Below are positions 7,634-16,267 of a stretch of DNA of 49,153 nt, one piece after another. Each line of letters opens with the position of its first letter. Position 1 is the first letter of the stretch. This stretch comes from Hyphomicrobiales bacterium (GTDB taxonomy: Bacteria > Pseudomonadota > Alphaproteobacteria > Rhizobiales > Beijerinckiaceae). Location: positions 1 to 49,153 of the forward strand of contig JAQGJX010000036.1 in assembly GCA_028290405.1 (NCBI GenBank), read 5' to 3'. The notes beneath the pieces were generated by a model that saw only the letters and a program-made list of their open reading frames with translations, was not told the origin of the DNA and made no database searches. The translations under genes were made by a program, and so were the position numbers.

Positions 7634-9892
7634 ATGAACATCGCATCCAACCGCCGCTCGTTCCTCGCAGGCCTCGGCGCCCTGACCATCTCCGTCGCCC
7701 TGCCCGGCCAGAAAGCCCGCGCGGCGTCCTTCGGCGTCGAGAAGCGTCCGCCGCTCGATCCCAAGAACCTCTCCTCCTACATCACCATCAACGCCGACGG
7801 TTCGGTCCATGCCTATTGGGGCAAGATGGACATGGGCCAGGGCACGGACCTGGGCGTCGCCCAGATGGTGGCCGAGGAACTCGACCTGCCGGTCGACCGC
7901 GTGCAGGTGTTGCAGGGCGACTCGGGCACCAGCGTCAACCAGGGCGGCGCCTCCGGCTCCACGGGCATCCAGAACGGCGGCGTCACGCTGGCGAGCGCGG
8001 CCGCCGAGGCCCGCTATCAGCTCATCGAACTCGCCTCCAGGCAGCTCAACGTGCCCGCCGCCGACCTCACGGTCACCAACGGCGTGGTGCACGCGAAGGC
8101 TGATCCGGCCAGGAAGGCCAGCTACGCGGACCTGATCGGCGGACGCTTCTTCGACACCCAGCTCGAATGGAACGGCCAGATGGGCAATGGCCTGTTCGTG
8201 AAGGGCAAGGGCCAGCGAAAGGCGGTGTCCGAGTACAAGGTGATCGGAACGTCTCCGGCCCGCCGCGACTCGCCGATGAAAATCCTCGGCACAGTGGATT
8301 ACGTCACCGACATCAAGGTCCCGGGCATGGTGCACGCGCGCGTCATCCGCCCGCCGGTCGCAGGCGCCGTCCCCACGGCGGTGGACGAGGCGTCCGTGAA
8401 AGGCATTCCGGGCGTGCAGATCGTGCGCGAGAAGGGCTTCCTGGCGGTGGTCGCGCCGCGCGAATACGACGCCGTGAAGGCCATGAAGGCGCTGAAGGTG
8501 ACCTGGTCGGACTCCAAGCCCAACTTCCCGGGCGACAAGGGCGTCTACGACCATATCCGCAAGGCGCCCGTGCTCGCCAAGGGCGCGGCGAAGGACGAAG
8601 GCGACGTGGAGGCCACGTTCGCCAGCGCGGCGCGCGTCATCGAGGCCACCTACGAATGGCCCTTCCAGTCCCACGCCAGCATGGGCCCTGCCTGCGCCGT
8701 CGTGCAGATCACCCCTGAAGGCGCGACGCTGTGGACCGGCTCGCAGAAGCCGCACTTCGCCGGCGACGGCGTGGCCGACATTCTCGGGCTGCCGAAGGAT
8801 AAGGTGCGCGCCATCTGGGCCCCCGGTCCCGGCTCCTACGGCCGCAACGACGCCGGCGACGCCGCCGCCGAGGCCGCCGTCATCGCCAAGATGATCGGAA
8901 AACCGGTGCGCGTCATCGGCACGCGCGCGGACGGCACCGCCTGGGACCCCAAGGGCCCCGCCTCCGTGCACACCGTGCGGGCGGCGCTGGACAAGGACGG
9001 CAAGGTTCTCGCCCAGCACTTCCACTCCAAGGGCTTCTCGCGCCTCGACGTGAGCAGCAACGAGAGCGCCATCCACGACACGCTCGTGGGCCAGCAGATG
9101 GACGTGCCCCTCAAGCCCACGCACATCTTCGCCACGCCGGAGGAGTCGTATCGCTTCACCGCGAAGCGCAAGTCCTGGGAGACGGTGCCGCCGCTGCTCG
9201 AACGCGCCTCGCCCCTGCGCGGCGCCCACCTGCGCGATCCGCTGGGGCCGCAGATTCACTTCGCCAGCGAGTGCTTCATTGATGAAACGGCCCTGGCCAC
9301 CAACCAGGATCCGGTGGACTTCCGCCTGCAATACCTGCGCGATCCCCGCGACCAGGCGGTGGTGAAGGCGGCGGCCGAGAAGGCGGGCTGGCGCAAGCGC
9401 ACCAGCGCCCGCAAGCAGGTCAACGGCGACATCGCGAGCGGACAGGGCATCGCCTACGCCCAGCGCAACGGCACCCGCGTGGCCGTGGTGGCGGAAGTCG
9501 AGGTCAACATGAAGACCGGCAAGGTCTGGGGCCGCCGCTTCGTGGTGGCCCACGATTCCGGGCTCATCATCAACCCGAAGCAGCTCATCGCCACTGTCGA
9601 GGGCAATGTGGTGCAGGGGCTCTCGCGCGCCCTGTGGGAAGAGGTGAAGTTCGACGCCAACAACGTGACCAGCGTGGATTGGGAGACCTACCCGATCCTC
9701 GACATCACCGAGGCGCCGGAAAGCATCGAGTGCGTGCTGATCGACATGCCGAACGTGGCCCCCACGGGCGCTGGCGAGGCGAGCATGCGCCCGCTGGCGG
9801 CCGCTGTCGGCAACGCGATCTACGACGCCACCGGCGTGCGCCTGCGCCAGGCGCCGTTCACCCCGGACCGCGTGCGCGCCGGCATGGCCTGA
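7634..9892 (+). CDS. Molybdopterin-binding large subunit (IorB-like), Tat-exported
   Basis: A 752-residue aldehyde oxidase/xanthine dehydrogenase large subunit of the isoquinoline 1-oxidoreductase beta type. It has a Tat signal, NRRSFLAG with Arg7-Arg8, followed by a hydrophobic stretch ending at ARA (about residue 30), so the complex works in the periplasm. Molybdopterin-binding glycine-rich segments include NQGGASGSTGIQNGG and PGPGSYGRNDAGD. Glu715 in TGAGEASMRP is the expected catalytic base. The substrate is not predictable; relatives hydroxylate N-heterocycles or oxidise aldehydes. No cytochrome c or XdhC/MocA maturation gene follows, although such genes often complete this cluster. Confidence 0.92.
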   Translation: MNIASNRRSFLAGLGALTISVALPGQKARAASFGVEKRPPLDPKNLSSYITINADGSVHAYWGKMDMGQGTDLGVAQMVAEELDLPVDRVQVLQGDSGTSVNQGGASGSTGIQNGGVTLASAAAEARYQLIELASRQLNVPAADLTVTNGVVHAKADPARKASYADLIGGRFFDTQLEWNGQMGNGLFVKGKGQRKAVSEYKVIGTSPARRDSPMKILGTVDYVTDIKVPGMVHARVIRPPVAGAVPTAVDEASVKGIPGVQIVREKGFLAVVAPREYDAVKAMKALKVTWSDSKPNFPGDKGVYDHIRKAPVLAKGAAKDEGDVEATFASAARVIEATYEWPFQSHASMGPACAVVQITPEGATLWTGSQKPHFAGDGVADILGLPKDKVRAIWAPGPGSYGRNDAGDAAAEAAVIAKMIGKPVRVIGTRADGTAWDPKGPASVHTVRAALDKDGKVLAQHFHSKGFSRLDVSSNESAIHDTLVGQQMDVPLKPTHIFATPEESYRFTAKRKSWETVPPLLERASPLRGAHLRDPLGPQIHFASECFIDETALATNQDPVDFRLQYLRDPRDQAVVKAAAEKAGWRKRTSARKQVNGDIASGQGIAYAQRNGTRVAVVAEVEVNMKTGKVWGRRFVVAHDSGLIINPKQLIATVEGNVVQGLSRALWEEVKFDANNVTSVDWETYPILDITEAPESIECVLIDMPNVAPTGAGEASMRPLAAAVGNAIYDATGVRLRQAPFTPDRVRAGMA

Positions 9893-9904
9893 GCGCACGA
9901 CAAG

Positions 9905-9932
9905 AGGCCTTCTCCCCTGCGGGAGAAGGCCT
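9905..9932 (+). terminator. Terminator hairpin after molybdenum hydroxylase genes
   Basis: A perfect 12-bp stem AGGCCTTCTCCC/GGGAGAAGGCCT with tetraloop CTGC, followed by TCTT. It begins 13 bases after the large-subunit stop and lies between convergent genes. Confidence 0.75.
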
Positions 9933-9973
9933 TCTTGCGACCGCAAGGGTGATGGCAGGTCAGCGACGGCGCG

Positions 9974-10681
9974 CTATTGGGCCGCCTCGGCGAGCGCCCG
10001 CGCCTCGAGAATGCGCACGATCTCGTCCGCCTTCATGACGTCCGCGTACTTGTGGTGCAGGTCGAACAGATTGACCTTGTGCGACAGCTCGCTGCGGTCA
10101 AAGCAGCACTCCTCCGCCATCACCATGTGGTAGCCGTGCGAATAGCCGTCCACGGTGGACGCGCGCACGCACCCCGACGTGCTTTCGCCGAACACGATGA
10201 TCGTGTCGATACCAAGCTGGGTGAGATGGGCCACCAGCGGCGTGCCGAAGAACCCGCTGGCGCGCTGCTTGAAGATGACCACGTCGCCCTCCTGCGGGGC
10301 GAACTCGGGTCGGATGTCGTACACCTCGGGCCCATGCGACTTCATGCGCCGGTTGGTCGCCTTCACGGCGCCGGGCTTGCCCGCGGGGCGCGTCTCGCCC
10401 GTGGTGTAGAAGATCGGCAGGCCGGCCGCGCGCGCGGCGGCGAACACCTTCTGGGTGTGCGGGATGGCGTCGTAGGCGTTGATCCCGCAAGACGACGGAT
10501 AGGTTTTCGTCACCTCCTCCACCGGCAGCGGGCCGCCCTGATAGGCCATCTCGTAGAGATCGATCGCCAGGATGGCGGCGTTCGGGCCGATGAAGACATC
10601 GCGCTTGTAGTGCTTGTAAAGGTCGAGCACGTGCGCGGGAACGACGTCCTGCCAGCAGTGATCCTCAAAGGCGTCGATCAT
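9974..10681 (-). CDS. Isochorismatase-like cysteine hydrolase (N-carbamoylsarcosine amidase type)
   Basis: A 235-residue cysteine hydrolase of the isochorismatase superfamily. The triad is Asp41 (AILAIDLY), Lys138 (IFKQRASGFFGT) and Cys171 (ESTSGCVRAS). The STSGCVRA block resembles N-carbamoylsarcosine amidase and related C-N hydrolases rather than true isochorismatases. The likely reaction is hydrolysis of an amide or carbamoyl group. It lies alone on the minus strand, 159 bases downstream of the PHB depolymerase gene and convergent with the molybdenum hydroxylase. Hydroxylation of an N-heterocycle followed by amide hydrolysis would fit, but this link is inference. Confidence 0.88.
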   Translation of the reverse strand: MIDAFEDHCWQDVVPAHVLDLYKHYKRDVFIGPNAAILAIDLYEMAYQGGPLPVEEVTKTYPSSCGINAYDAIPHTQKVFAAARAAGLPIFYTTGETRPAGKPGAVKATNRRMKSHGPEVYDIRPEFAPQEGDVVIFKQRASGFFGTPLVAHLTQLGIDTIIVFGESTSGCVRASTVDGYSHGYHMVMAEECCFDRSELSHKVNLFDLHHKYADVMKADEIVRILEARALAEAAQ

Positions 10682-10840
10682 GATAAACCCCGCTTGGTTG
10701 AACGCAGGATCTGGTGAGCAAACAATGTGCCACAGCGCGCAACGCGCCGAATGCTAAGAGGCGAGGGCGCCATCGTCAACGCCCGCCCCTGTCCCGACGC
10801 AGGCGCGCATATCTAAAAAGCCCTTCGGCCCAGCCGCAGC

Positions 10841-12070
10841 TTAGATGCTGGACTGGATGTGGTTGCGCACCATGGGATAAATCTGCGTCTCCCACTTGCG
10901 GCCGCTGAACACGCCATAATGGCCGACGCCGGCCTGAAGATGATGCGATTTCATATAGGGGCGCAGGCCTGAACACAGGTCCTGCGCGGCGAGAGTCTGC
11001 CCCACGGCGCAGATGTCGTCCTTCTCGCCCTCCACGGTGAGCAGGAAGGTCTTGCGAATCGCCGCCGGCTGCACGGTCTCGCCCTTGAAGGCGAGCTTGC
11101 CCTGCGGCAGCGCGTAGGTCTGGAACACGGTCTCGATGGTCTCGAGATAGAACGCGCCGTCCAGGTCCATGATGGCGAAGTATTCCTCATAGAAGGTGCG
11201 GATCTGCTCGGCTTTCGCGAGGTCCCCCTGCCCCCTGTAGGAATACAGGTCGCGGAAGGACTTCATGTGCCGCTCGGTGTTCATGCTCATGAACGCCGCA
11301 AGCTGGATGAAGCCGGGATAGACGCGCCGCCCCGCTCCCGCGTGCGGGCGCGGCACCACGTCGATCATCTTCTCCCGAAACCACTCGATGGGCTTCGACA
11401 TGGCGAGTTCGTTGACCTTGGTGGGGGAGATGCGCGTGTCGATGGGGCCAGCCATCAGCGTCAGGCTCGCGGGCTGGTCGGGGTCCTTGGCCTGCGCCAT
11501 CACCGCGACCGCCGCCAGCGCCGAGACGGTGGGCTGGCACACGGCCACCACATGGCTCTGCGGCCCCAGGAACTTGATGAAGTCGATGATGTGCTGCGTA
11601 AAGTCGTCGAGCGCGAACACGCCGTCGCTGAGCGGAATGTCGCGCGCGTTGCGCCAGTCGGTCACGTAGACCTCGTGGTCGCGCAACAGGGTGCGGATCG
11701 TGCCGCGCAGCAGGGTCGCGAAATGGCCCGACATGGGCGCCACAAGCAGCACGCGCGGAAAGCCGCCAGCCGCGGCGCTGACGTCCTGCCGGGAAAAGCG
11801 CACGAGGTCGCAGAACGGCGTCGACATGACGGTCGCCTGCGTCACGTCCACCCGTTCGCCGGTGTGGGTGGCGATGTGCGAAATCTCGAACTCGGGCCGC
11901 GTATGGGTGAACTTCGCGAGTTCGAAGATCTCGTAACCGGCGGCCAGATGGGTCAGCTGAGGCGCCGCGTGCACCATGCCCCAATGGCGCAACATCCGCT
12001 CCATCTGCGATGCGAGCGCCCGCGCCGGCTGAGTCAGATCGGCATAATTCTGGTACGCGTCGTACAGCAT
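10841..12070 (-). CDS. phaZ: Intracellular polyhydroxybutyrate depolymerase
   Basis: A 409-residue alpha/beta-hydrolase that degrades stored native PHB granules in the cytoplasm. It is collinear with the Ralstonia-type intracellular depolymerase: the nucleophile Cys178 sits in VVAVCQPTVSAL in place of a lipase-box Ser, with Asp351 (VEGEKDD) and His384 (VGHYGVFSG) completing the triad. No signal peptide is present, as expected for the granule-acting type. The start MLYDAYQNYADLTQPAR is typical. It implies that the host makes PHB. It is divergent from a glutathione S-transferase gene across about 117 bases that should hold both promoters. Confidence 0.95.
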   Translation of the reverse strand: MLYDAYQNYADLTQPARALASQMERMLRHWGMVHAAPQLTHLAAGYEIFELAKFTHTRPEFEISHIATHTGERVDVTQATVMSTPFCDLVRFSRQDVSAAAGGFPRVLLVAPMSGHFATLLRGTIRTLLRDHEVYVTDWRNARDIPLSDGVFALDDFTQHIIDFIKFLGPQSHVVAVCQPTVSALAAVAVMAQAKDPDQPASLTLMAGPIDTRISPTKVNELAMSKPIEWFREKMIDVVPRPHAGAGRRVYPGFIQLAAFMSMNTERHMKSFRDLYSYRGQGDLAKAEQIRTFYEEYFAIMDLDGAFYLETIETVFQTYALPQGKLAFKGETVQPAAIRKTFLLTVEGEKDDICAVGQTLAAQDLCSGLRPYMKSHHLQAGVGHYGVFSGRKWETQIYPMVRNHIQSSI

Positions 12071-12187
12071 GCCGGAGCTGCCTTTCGGAAGAGATCGTTG
12101 AAACCTCTAGCAAAGGCTGTGCCATCACCGTGGCCGCAGAAATGGCACGCCGCTTGCTTAGCTCCCGGTGACCCATGGGGCTCAGCA

Positions 12188-12841
12188 ATGCCTGCAACCA
12201 CGCTCACCATCAGCAGCAAGACGTATTCGTCCTGGTCGCTCCGCGGCTGGCTCATGACGAAGATAGCGGGCGTTCCGTTCGAGGAGATCGTGACCGGGCC
12301 GGACGACGCGTCCGCCCGGGCGGAGATCCTCCTTCTGTCCCCGTCCATCCTCGTTCCCTGCCTCACCTATGAGGGATCGCGGATCTGGGACACGCTGGCG
12401 ATTGGCGAGTTCCTGAACGAAATCGCCCCGCAAGCAGGCCTTCTGCCTGCGGACCGCATGCAGCGCGCCCATTGCCGCGCCATATGCGGCGAGATGCACT
12501 CGGGCTTCACGTCATTGCGCGCTGCGCTGCCGATGAACCTGAAGGCCAACATCCCGGGCTTCAAGATCTGGTCCAAGGCGCAGGCGGACATCGAACGCAT
12601 CTGCGAAATCTGGCGCGAATGCCGCCAGACCTATGGAGGGCCATACCTGTTCGGATCGCTCACCATGGCGGACGCCATGTATGCGCCCGTGGTGACGCGT
12701 TTCCAGACCTATGGGGTCGCGCTCGACCCTGTCTGCAAGGATTATTGCGCCGCAATCCTCGCCTGGCCCAGCATGCAGGAGTGGATCGCGCAGGCGCATC
12801 TCGAGGACGAAGAGATCGAGGAGCTTGAGGTCGAATTTTGA
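12188..12841 (+). CDS. Glutathione S-transferase family protein
   Basis: A 217-residue GST. The N-terminal thioredoxin-like domain opens ISSKTYSSWSLRGWL, where a Ser (14 or 15) is the likely glutathione-activating residue. PSILVPCL carries the cis-Pro, and an SRIWDTLAI block corresponds to the usual Glu-Ser contact region. The C-terminal helical domain (about 85-205) follows and the tail is acidic. ATG 12188 is chosen because it starts the conserved strand; the ribosome-binding site is weak (GGGG 7 bases upstream). The cupin gene starts 42 bases after the stop. Substrate unknown. Confidence 0.88.
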   Translation: MPATTLTISSKTYSSWSLRGWLMTKIAGVPFEEIVTGPDDASARAEILLLSPSILVPCLTYEGSRIWDTLAIGEFLNEIAPQAGLLPADRMQRAHCRAICGEMHSGFTSLRAALPMNLKANIPGFKIWSKAQADIERICEIWRECRQTYGGPYLFGSLTMADAMYAPVVTRFQTYGVALDPVCKDYCAAILAWPSMQEWIAQAHLEDEEIEELEVEF

Positions 12842-12883
12842 CCTGACACTGGCGAGACCAAGCTGTTCTCAAAGGAGAAAATC

Positions 12884-13312
12884 ATGTCGGCTGCGCCCAC
12901 CACCGTCTTCACGCACCTGAAGCGCGCCGACATGGCCTGGAAGGGCGGCGGGTTGCGGGACTTCTTCTTGTATCGCGACCTGGGGATCGCCGACGCCACC
13001 CACGGCGCGGTGGTCGCCCATTACGTGAAGGCGAACATGCCGCCCGAGGAAGGCACCGGCTGGCACATCCATGTCGCGGATTTTCAGATCATCATCATGA
13101 CCAAGGGCTGGGCCCGCTTCATGTACGGCGACAAGGAGCACCTCGTGGAAGCCGGCGATTGCGTGCACCAGCGCCCCGGCATCGTGCATTACCTGTTCGA
13201 TTACTCGCCAGACATGGAATACATCGAGATCGTCAGTCCCGCGGCGTTCGGCACGGTGGACGCCGAAGGCCCGGTGACCGACGTGCCCAAGCCCACGCCT
13301 TGGGCGACCTGA
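12884..13312 (+). CDS. Cupin-domain protein
   Basis: A 142-residue single-domain cupin. The first cupin motif includes GTGWHIHVADFQIIIMTKG, with two His and a polar residue placed for metal binding. The second includes DCVHQRPGIVHYLFDYS. AAGGAG lies 7 bases upstream of ATG 12884. Proteins of this size may be small dioxygenases, isomerases or binding proteins, and nothing here selects one. It probably shares a transcript with the GST gene. Confidence 0.85.
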   Translation: MSAAPTTVFTHLKRADMAWKGGGLRDFFLYRDLGIADATHGAVVAHYVKANMPPEEGTGWHIHVADFQIIIMTKGWARFMYGDKEHLVEAGDCVHQRPGIVHYLFDYSPDMEYIEIVSPAAFGTVDAEGPVTDVPKPTPWAT

Positions 13313-13424
13313 CGCGCTGGCGGCGCATCGATCCTGTGTCCACGCGCCCCGTGCGACGTGTTAGGGTGCCTCACCTGCGCAGCAGGCGCTTTCCCGCGCC
13401 TGCCCTTGGTGCACAGAGGCCTGA

Positions 13425-14066
13425 GTGTCGTCCTTTGCGAACCTCCATCGCTACCGCCCCCGTCTCGTCCTGTCGGCGACGGCCGGTCTCCTCGCGGGCC
13501 TTTTGCTGCCGGGCGCCTTTCGCGCCACCACGCGGGTGCTCGTCGGCTGGGACGTCGGCGCGCTGCTGTATCTGGCCATCGCCTGGACGATGATGGCGCG
13601 CTCCAGCGCCCAATTGATGCTCAAGCGCGCGGCGGCGGAGGACGAAAGCGCCCTCGCAATTCTCGGGCTGACGGCGGCGGCCGCAGTGGCCAGCCTCGCG
13701 GCTATTGCGGTGGAGCTTGCGGGCGCGCGGTCCAGCGGGACGAGCCATGCGACGCCGTTCGTGTTCGCGGGAATCACGGTGGTGTGCTCCTGGTTTTTCG
13801 TTCACACGGTCTTCGCGATCCACTACGCGCATGACTATTACGGCACACGGCGCGCGCGCGGGCTCGCGTTTCCTGACGAGACGGCCCCCGACTATGGGGA
13901 CTTCCTGTATTTCGCCTTCACCATAGGCGCCGCCGCCCAGACCTCGGACGTCTCGGTGACCGGCCGCGCCATGCGCCGCCTCGTCCTCGCCCACACGGTC
14001 CTGAGCTTCTTTTTCAACACGGCGGTCCTGGCGTTGGCGATCAACGTCGGCGCAGGGCTGATTTGA
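13425..14066 (+). CDS. DUF1345 integral membrane protein
   Basis: A 213-residue inner-membrane protein with about five to six hydrophobic segments (near 17-33, 39-57, 77-97, 107-130, 187-210). The block HTVFAIHYAHDYYG and the later LYFAFTIGAAAQTSDVSVT are typical of the DUF1345 family, of unknown function. The start is GTG 13425, with AGAGG 5 bases upstream. The next gene begins at or just after its stop, suggesting translational coupling. Confidence 0.88.
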   Translation: MSSFANLHRYRPRLVLSATAGLLAGLLLPGAFRATTRVLVGWDVGALLYLAIAWTMMARSSAQLMLKRAAAEDESALAILGLTAAAAVASLAAIAVELAGARSSGTSHATPFVFAGITVVCSWFFVHTVFAIHYAHDYYGTRRARGLAFPDETAPDYGDFLYFAFTIGAAAQTSDVSVTGRAMRRLVLAHTVLSFFFNTAVLALAINVGAGLI

Positions 14067-14074
14067 GCGCCGCG

Positions 14075-14602
14075 ATGTCTTTGTCACACGTCGCCAGACG
14101 CATCGCCGAATTCCCCATAGCCCTTGCGATCACCGGCTACGTCCTGCTCAGCGACCTGCTGGCGCCCGTCATCGCGCCCTTGATCCTGACCCTGTCGCGC
14201 CTTCGGGTCGTCATCCGTGCGCAGGAGCGCATCGAGCGTCTGGGCCCCTACCCATCGCTGGCCCTGCTCGCCTGTCCCATCATCCTGCTGGAACCGCTGA
14301 AGCTGGGCGCGCTGGTGTGGATCGGCTTTGGCCATGTCGTCACCGGAACCGCGCTGCTGATCGCCTCCCACGCGCTCAGCCTCCTGTTCGTGGAGCGCCT
14401 GTTCGCGGTGGTGAAGCCAAAGCTCCTCTCCATGCGCTGGTTCGCGCGGCTCTGGTTCTGGTTCGTGGACGTTCGCACCCATGTGCTCGCCTGGCTCACG
14501 TCGACGCGGGCGTGGTCGGTTGCGCTACGCGTGCGGGACGCCGCGCGCAGGCTTGCGACCCGCGTACGCGGGTGGATCAGGCGGCGCGTTCCGCCCCGCT
14601 AG
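14075..14602 (+). CDS. Membrane protein of unknown function
   Basis: A 175-residue protein with two or three hydrophobic segments (about residues 14-38, 62-86 and 88-110) and a strongly basic C-terminus rich in Arg. I do not recognise a family. ATG 14075 is preferred; a TTG at 14063 would overlap the DUF1345 stop and add four residues. The tight spacing suggests a two-gene operon with the DUF1345 protein. Confidence 0.7.
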   Translation: MSLSHVARRIAEFPIALAITGYVLLSDLLAPVIAPLILTLSRLRVVIRAQERIERLGPYPSLALLACPIILLEPLKLGALVWIGFGHVVTGTALLIASHALSLLFVERLFAVVKPKLLSMRWFARLWFWFVDVRTHVLAWLTSTRAWSVALRVRDAARRLATRVRGWIRRRVPPR

Positions 14603-14699
14603 CGGCGGCTGCAATTGGCGCCTTGCGGCGGCCGTGCGGCGCGCCGACAATGCGCGCAGCCCCGGCGACAAGACCGCGGGCGGCAAGGGAGGCAGGCAT

Positions 14700-15731
14700 A
14701 TGCGTCGAGTCCATCTCGCGGCGTCTTTGACGATTGCGCTGGCGATGTCCGCCAGCGCCTTCGCGCAATCGGCCGAAGACTTCTATCGCGGCAAGCGCAT
14801 CGACCTCGTGGTCGGGGGCAATGCGGGCGGCGTGTACGACGTCGTGGCCCGCTCGCTGGCCCGCCACATGCCCGCGCACCTGCCCGGCGCCCCCAACATC
14901 GTGGTGCAGAACATGCCCGGCGCCGGCTCCATCAAGGCGGCAGAATGGGCGGCGACCATCGCCCCCCGGGACGGAACCGCCATCGTGGCGCTTTATCCCG
15001 GCGCGATCATGCAGCCGCTGTTCGAGGCCGACCGCAAGTACAGGTTCGACGCGCGCGCCTTCGGCTGGCTCGGCAGCGCGGATTCCGGCGCCCGCATGTG
15101 CGTTTCCTTCCACACCTCAAACGTGCGCACGCTGGCCGGCCCACAGGGCGGCAAATTCATCGTCGGGGCCACTGCGGCGGGCGGGTCCACGTGGGATTAC
15201 GCCTGGATGATGAAGAACCTCAGCGGCGCCAACATCCAGGTTGCGCCCGGCTACAAGGGCACCCCGGAGCTCGCCATCGCCATGGAGCGTGGCGAAATCG
15301 ACGGCATCTGCGGCTACGGCCTGGGCGCCCTGCGCGCCGAGAAGCCTGACTGGTTTCAGGGCAGGAAGCTGAACTACCTCGTGCAGTTCTCGCAATCGCC
15401 CGATCCCGAACTGACCGCGCTGGGCGCCCCGCCGATTTCGCAATTGGTGTCCGGCGAGGCGCTGAACGTCGTCAACCTCATCCTCTCCCAGCAGGCTTTC
15501 GCCCGGCCCTACGCGGCGCCGCCCGGCGTTCCTGCCGACCGGTTGGCGGCCCTGCGCAAGGCGTTCGACGGGGCGCTCGCCAGCCCGCAGATGAAGGGCG
15601 AATTCGAACGCATGAACTCGCCCTTGTCGCCCTTGCCGGGCGCTGACCTGGAGCGGATCGTGAACGAGGTTTACGCCGCGCCCGCCTCCCTCGTCGCCGC
15701 CGCCAGCAAGGCCCAGCAGCCGCCGCAATGA
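14700..15731 (+). CDS. Bug/TctC-family periplasmic binding protein
   Basis: A 343-residue exported binding protein of the tripartite tricarboxylate transporter receptor family, more divergent than the other three in the window. The signal peptide ends at AFA-QS (about residue 21). Family features are RIDLVVGGNAGGVYD, NIVVQNMPGAGS and the APPGVPADRLAALRKAFDGAL helix. GGGAGG lies 8 bases upstream of ATG 14700. A VOC-family gene follows by about 100 bases. No TctA/TctB genes are near. The ligand is unknown. Confidence 0.85.
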   Translation: MRRVHLAASLTIALAMSASAFAQSAEDFYRGKRIDLVVGGNAGGVYDVVARSLARHMPAHLPGAPNIVVQNMPGAGSIKAAEWAATIAPRDGTAIVALYPGAIMQPLFEADRKYRFDARAFGWLGSADSGARMCVSFHTSNVRTLAGPQGGKFIVGATAAGGSTWDYAWMMKNLSGANIQVAPGYKGTPELAIAMERGEIDGICGYGLGALRAEKPDWFQGRKLNYLVQFSQSPDPELTALGAPPISQLVSGEALNVVNLILSQQAFARPYAAPPGVPADRLAALRKAFDGALASPQMKGEFERMNSPLSPLPGADLERIVNEVYAAPASLVAAASKAQQPPQ

Positions 15732-15828
15732 TCCTGCGGCGCTTTCAATATGGCGCCGTGCTGCTAGTGTGCGCCCATCACGGCGCGCGTGCACGAAGGA
15801 CGCGCGCGCCTACGGAGGAAACTGGAAA

Positions 15829-16212
15829 ATGACCCGTCCAATGATCCGCCACATGGCGATTTTTGCGCGCGACACCAAGAAGATGGCGGAGTTCTACCGC
15901 GACGTGTTCGAGATGGACATCATCCACAGCATGAAGGCGCCGAACACGGAGAAGTTCGCCTACTTCGTGTCCGACGGCCACGTCACCCTGGCGCTGCTGC
16001 CGTTCCGCCTCACGGGCGAAGAGATGCATTGCGGCCTGCACCACTTCGGCTTCAAGGTCGAGGACACCGACGAGATCGCCCGGCGCATCGCGGCGCTGGA
16101 GGGCGAGGCGCCCCAGAAACGCCCGTCCAACAGGCCTTATGCGGAACATCGCGGGTGCGACACGGAAGGCAATCTGTTCGACATTTCGCAAGCGGGCTTC
16201 GACCGCGGCTGA
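15829..16212 (+). CDS. VOC-family (glyoxalase/dioxygenase fold) protein
   Basis: A 127-residue single-domain vicinal oxygen chelate protein made of two beta-alpha-beta-beta-beta modules. Candidate metal ligands are His in MIRHMAIF, His in GLHHFGFK and an acidic residue in GNLFDIS, where many members have Glu. GGAGG lies 10 bases upstream of ATG 15829. It is followed by a terminator hairpin and a convergent binding-protein gene. The reaction cannot be assigned. Confidence 0.85.
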   Translation: MTRPMIRHMAIFARDTKKMAEFYRDVFEMDIIHSMKAPNTEKFAYFVSDGHVTLALLPFRLTGEEMHCGLHHFGFKVEDTDEIARRIAALEGEAPQKRPSNRPYAEHRGCDTEGNLFDISQAGFDRG

Positions 16213-16216
16213 ACGC

Positions 16217-16243
16217 AAAAGGCCCGCGCCGATGGCGCGGGCC
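16217..16243 (-). terminator. Rho-independent terminator
   Basis: A 10-bp stem GGCCCGCGCC/GGCGCGGGCC (16221-16243) with a 3-base loop. The AAAA at 16217-16220 reads as a U-run on the minus strand, so it best terminates the binding-protein gene ending at 16268, and may also act on the plus-strand VOC gene. Confidence 0.75.
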
Positions 16244-16267
16244 TCGATGCTGCGGGCGCGGCGAGCC

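Noticed and set aside
7601-9946. Minus-strand open frame of about 780 codons
   Set aside because: It is antisense to the Tat-exported molybdenum hydroxylase, whose motifs are intact. The antisense product has low-complexity His/Arg/Val composition.
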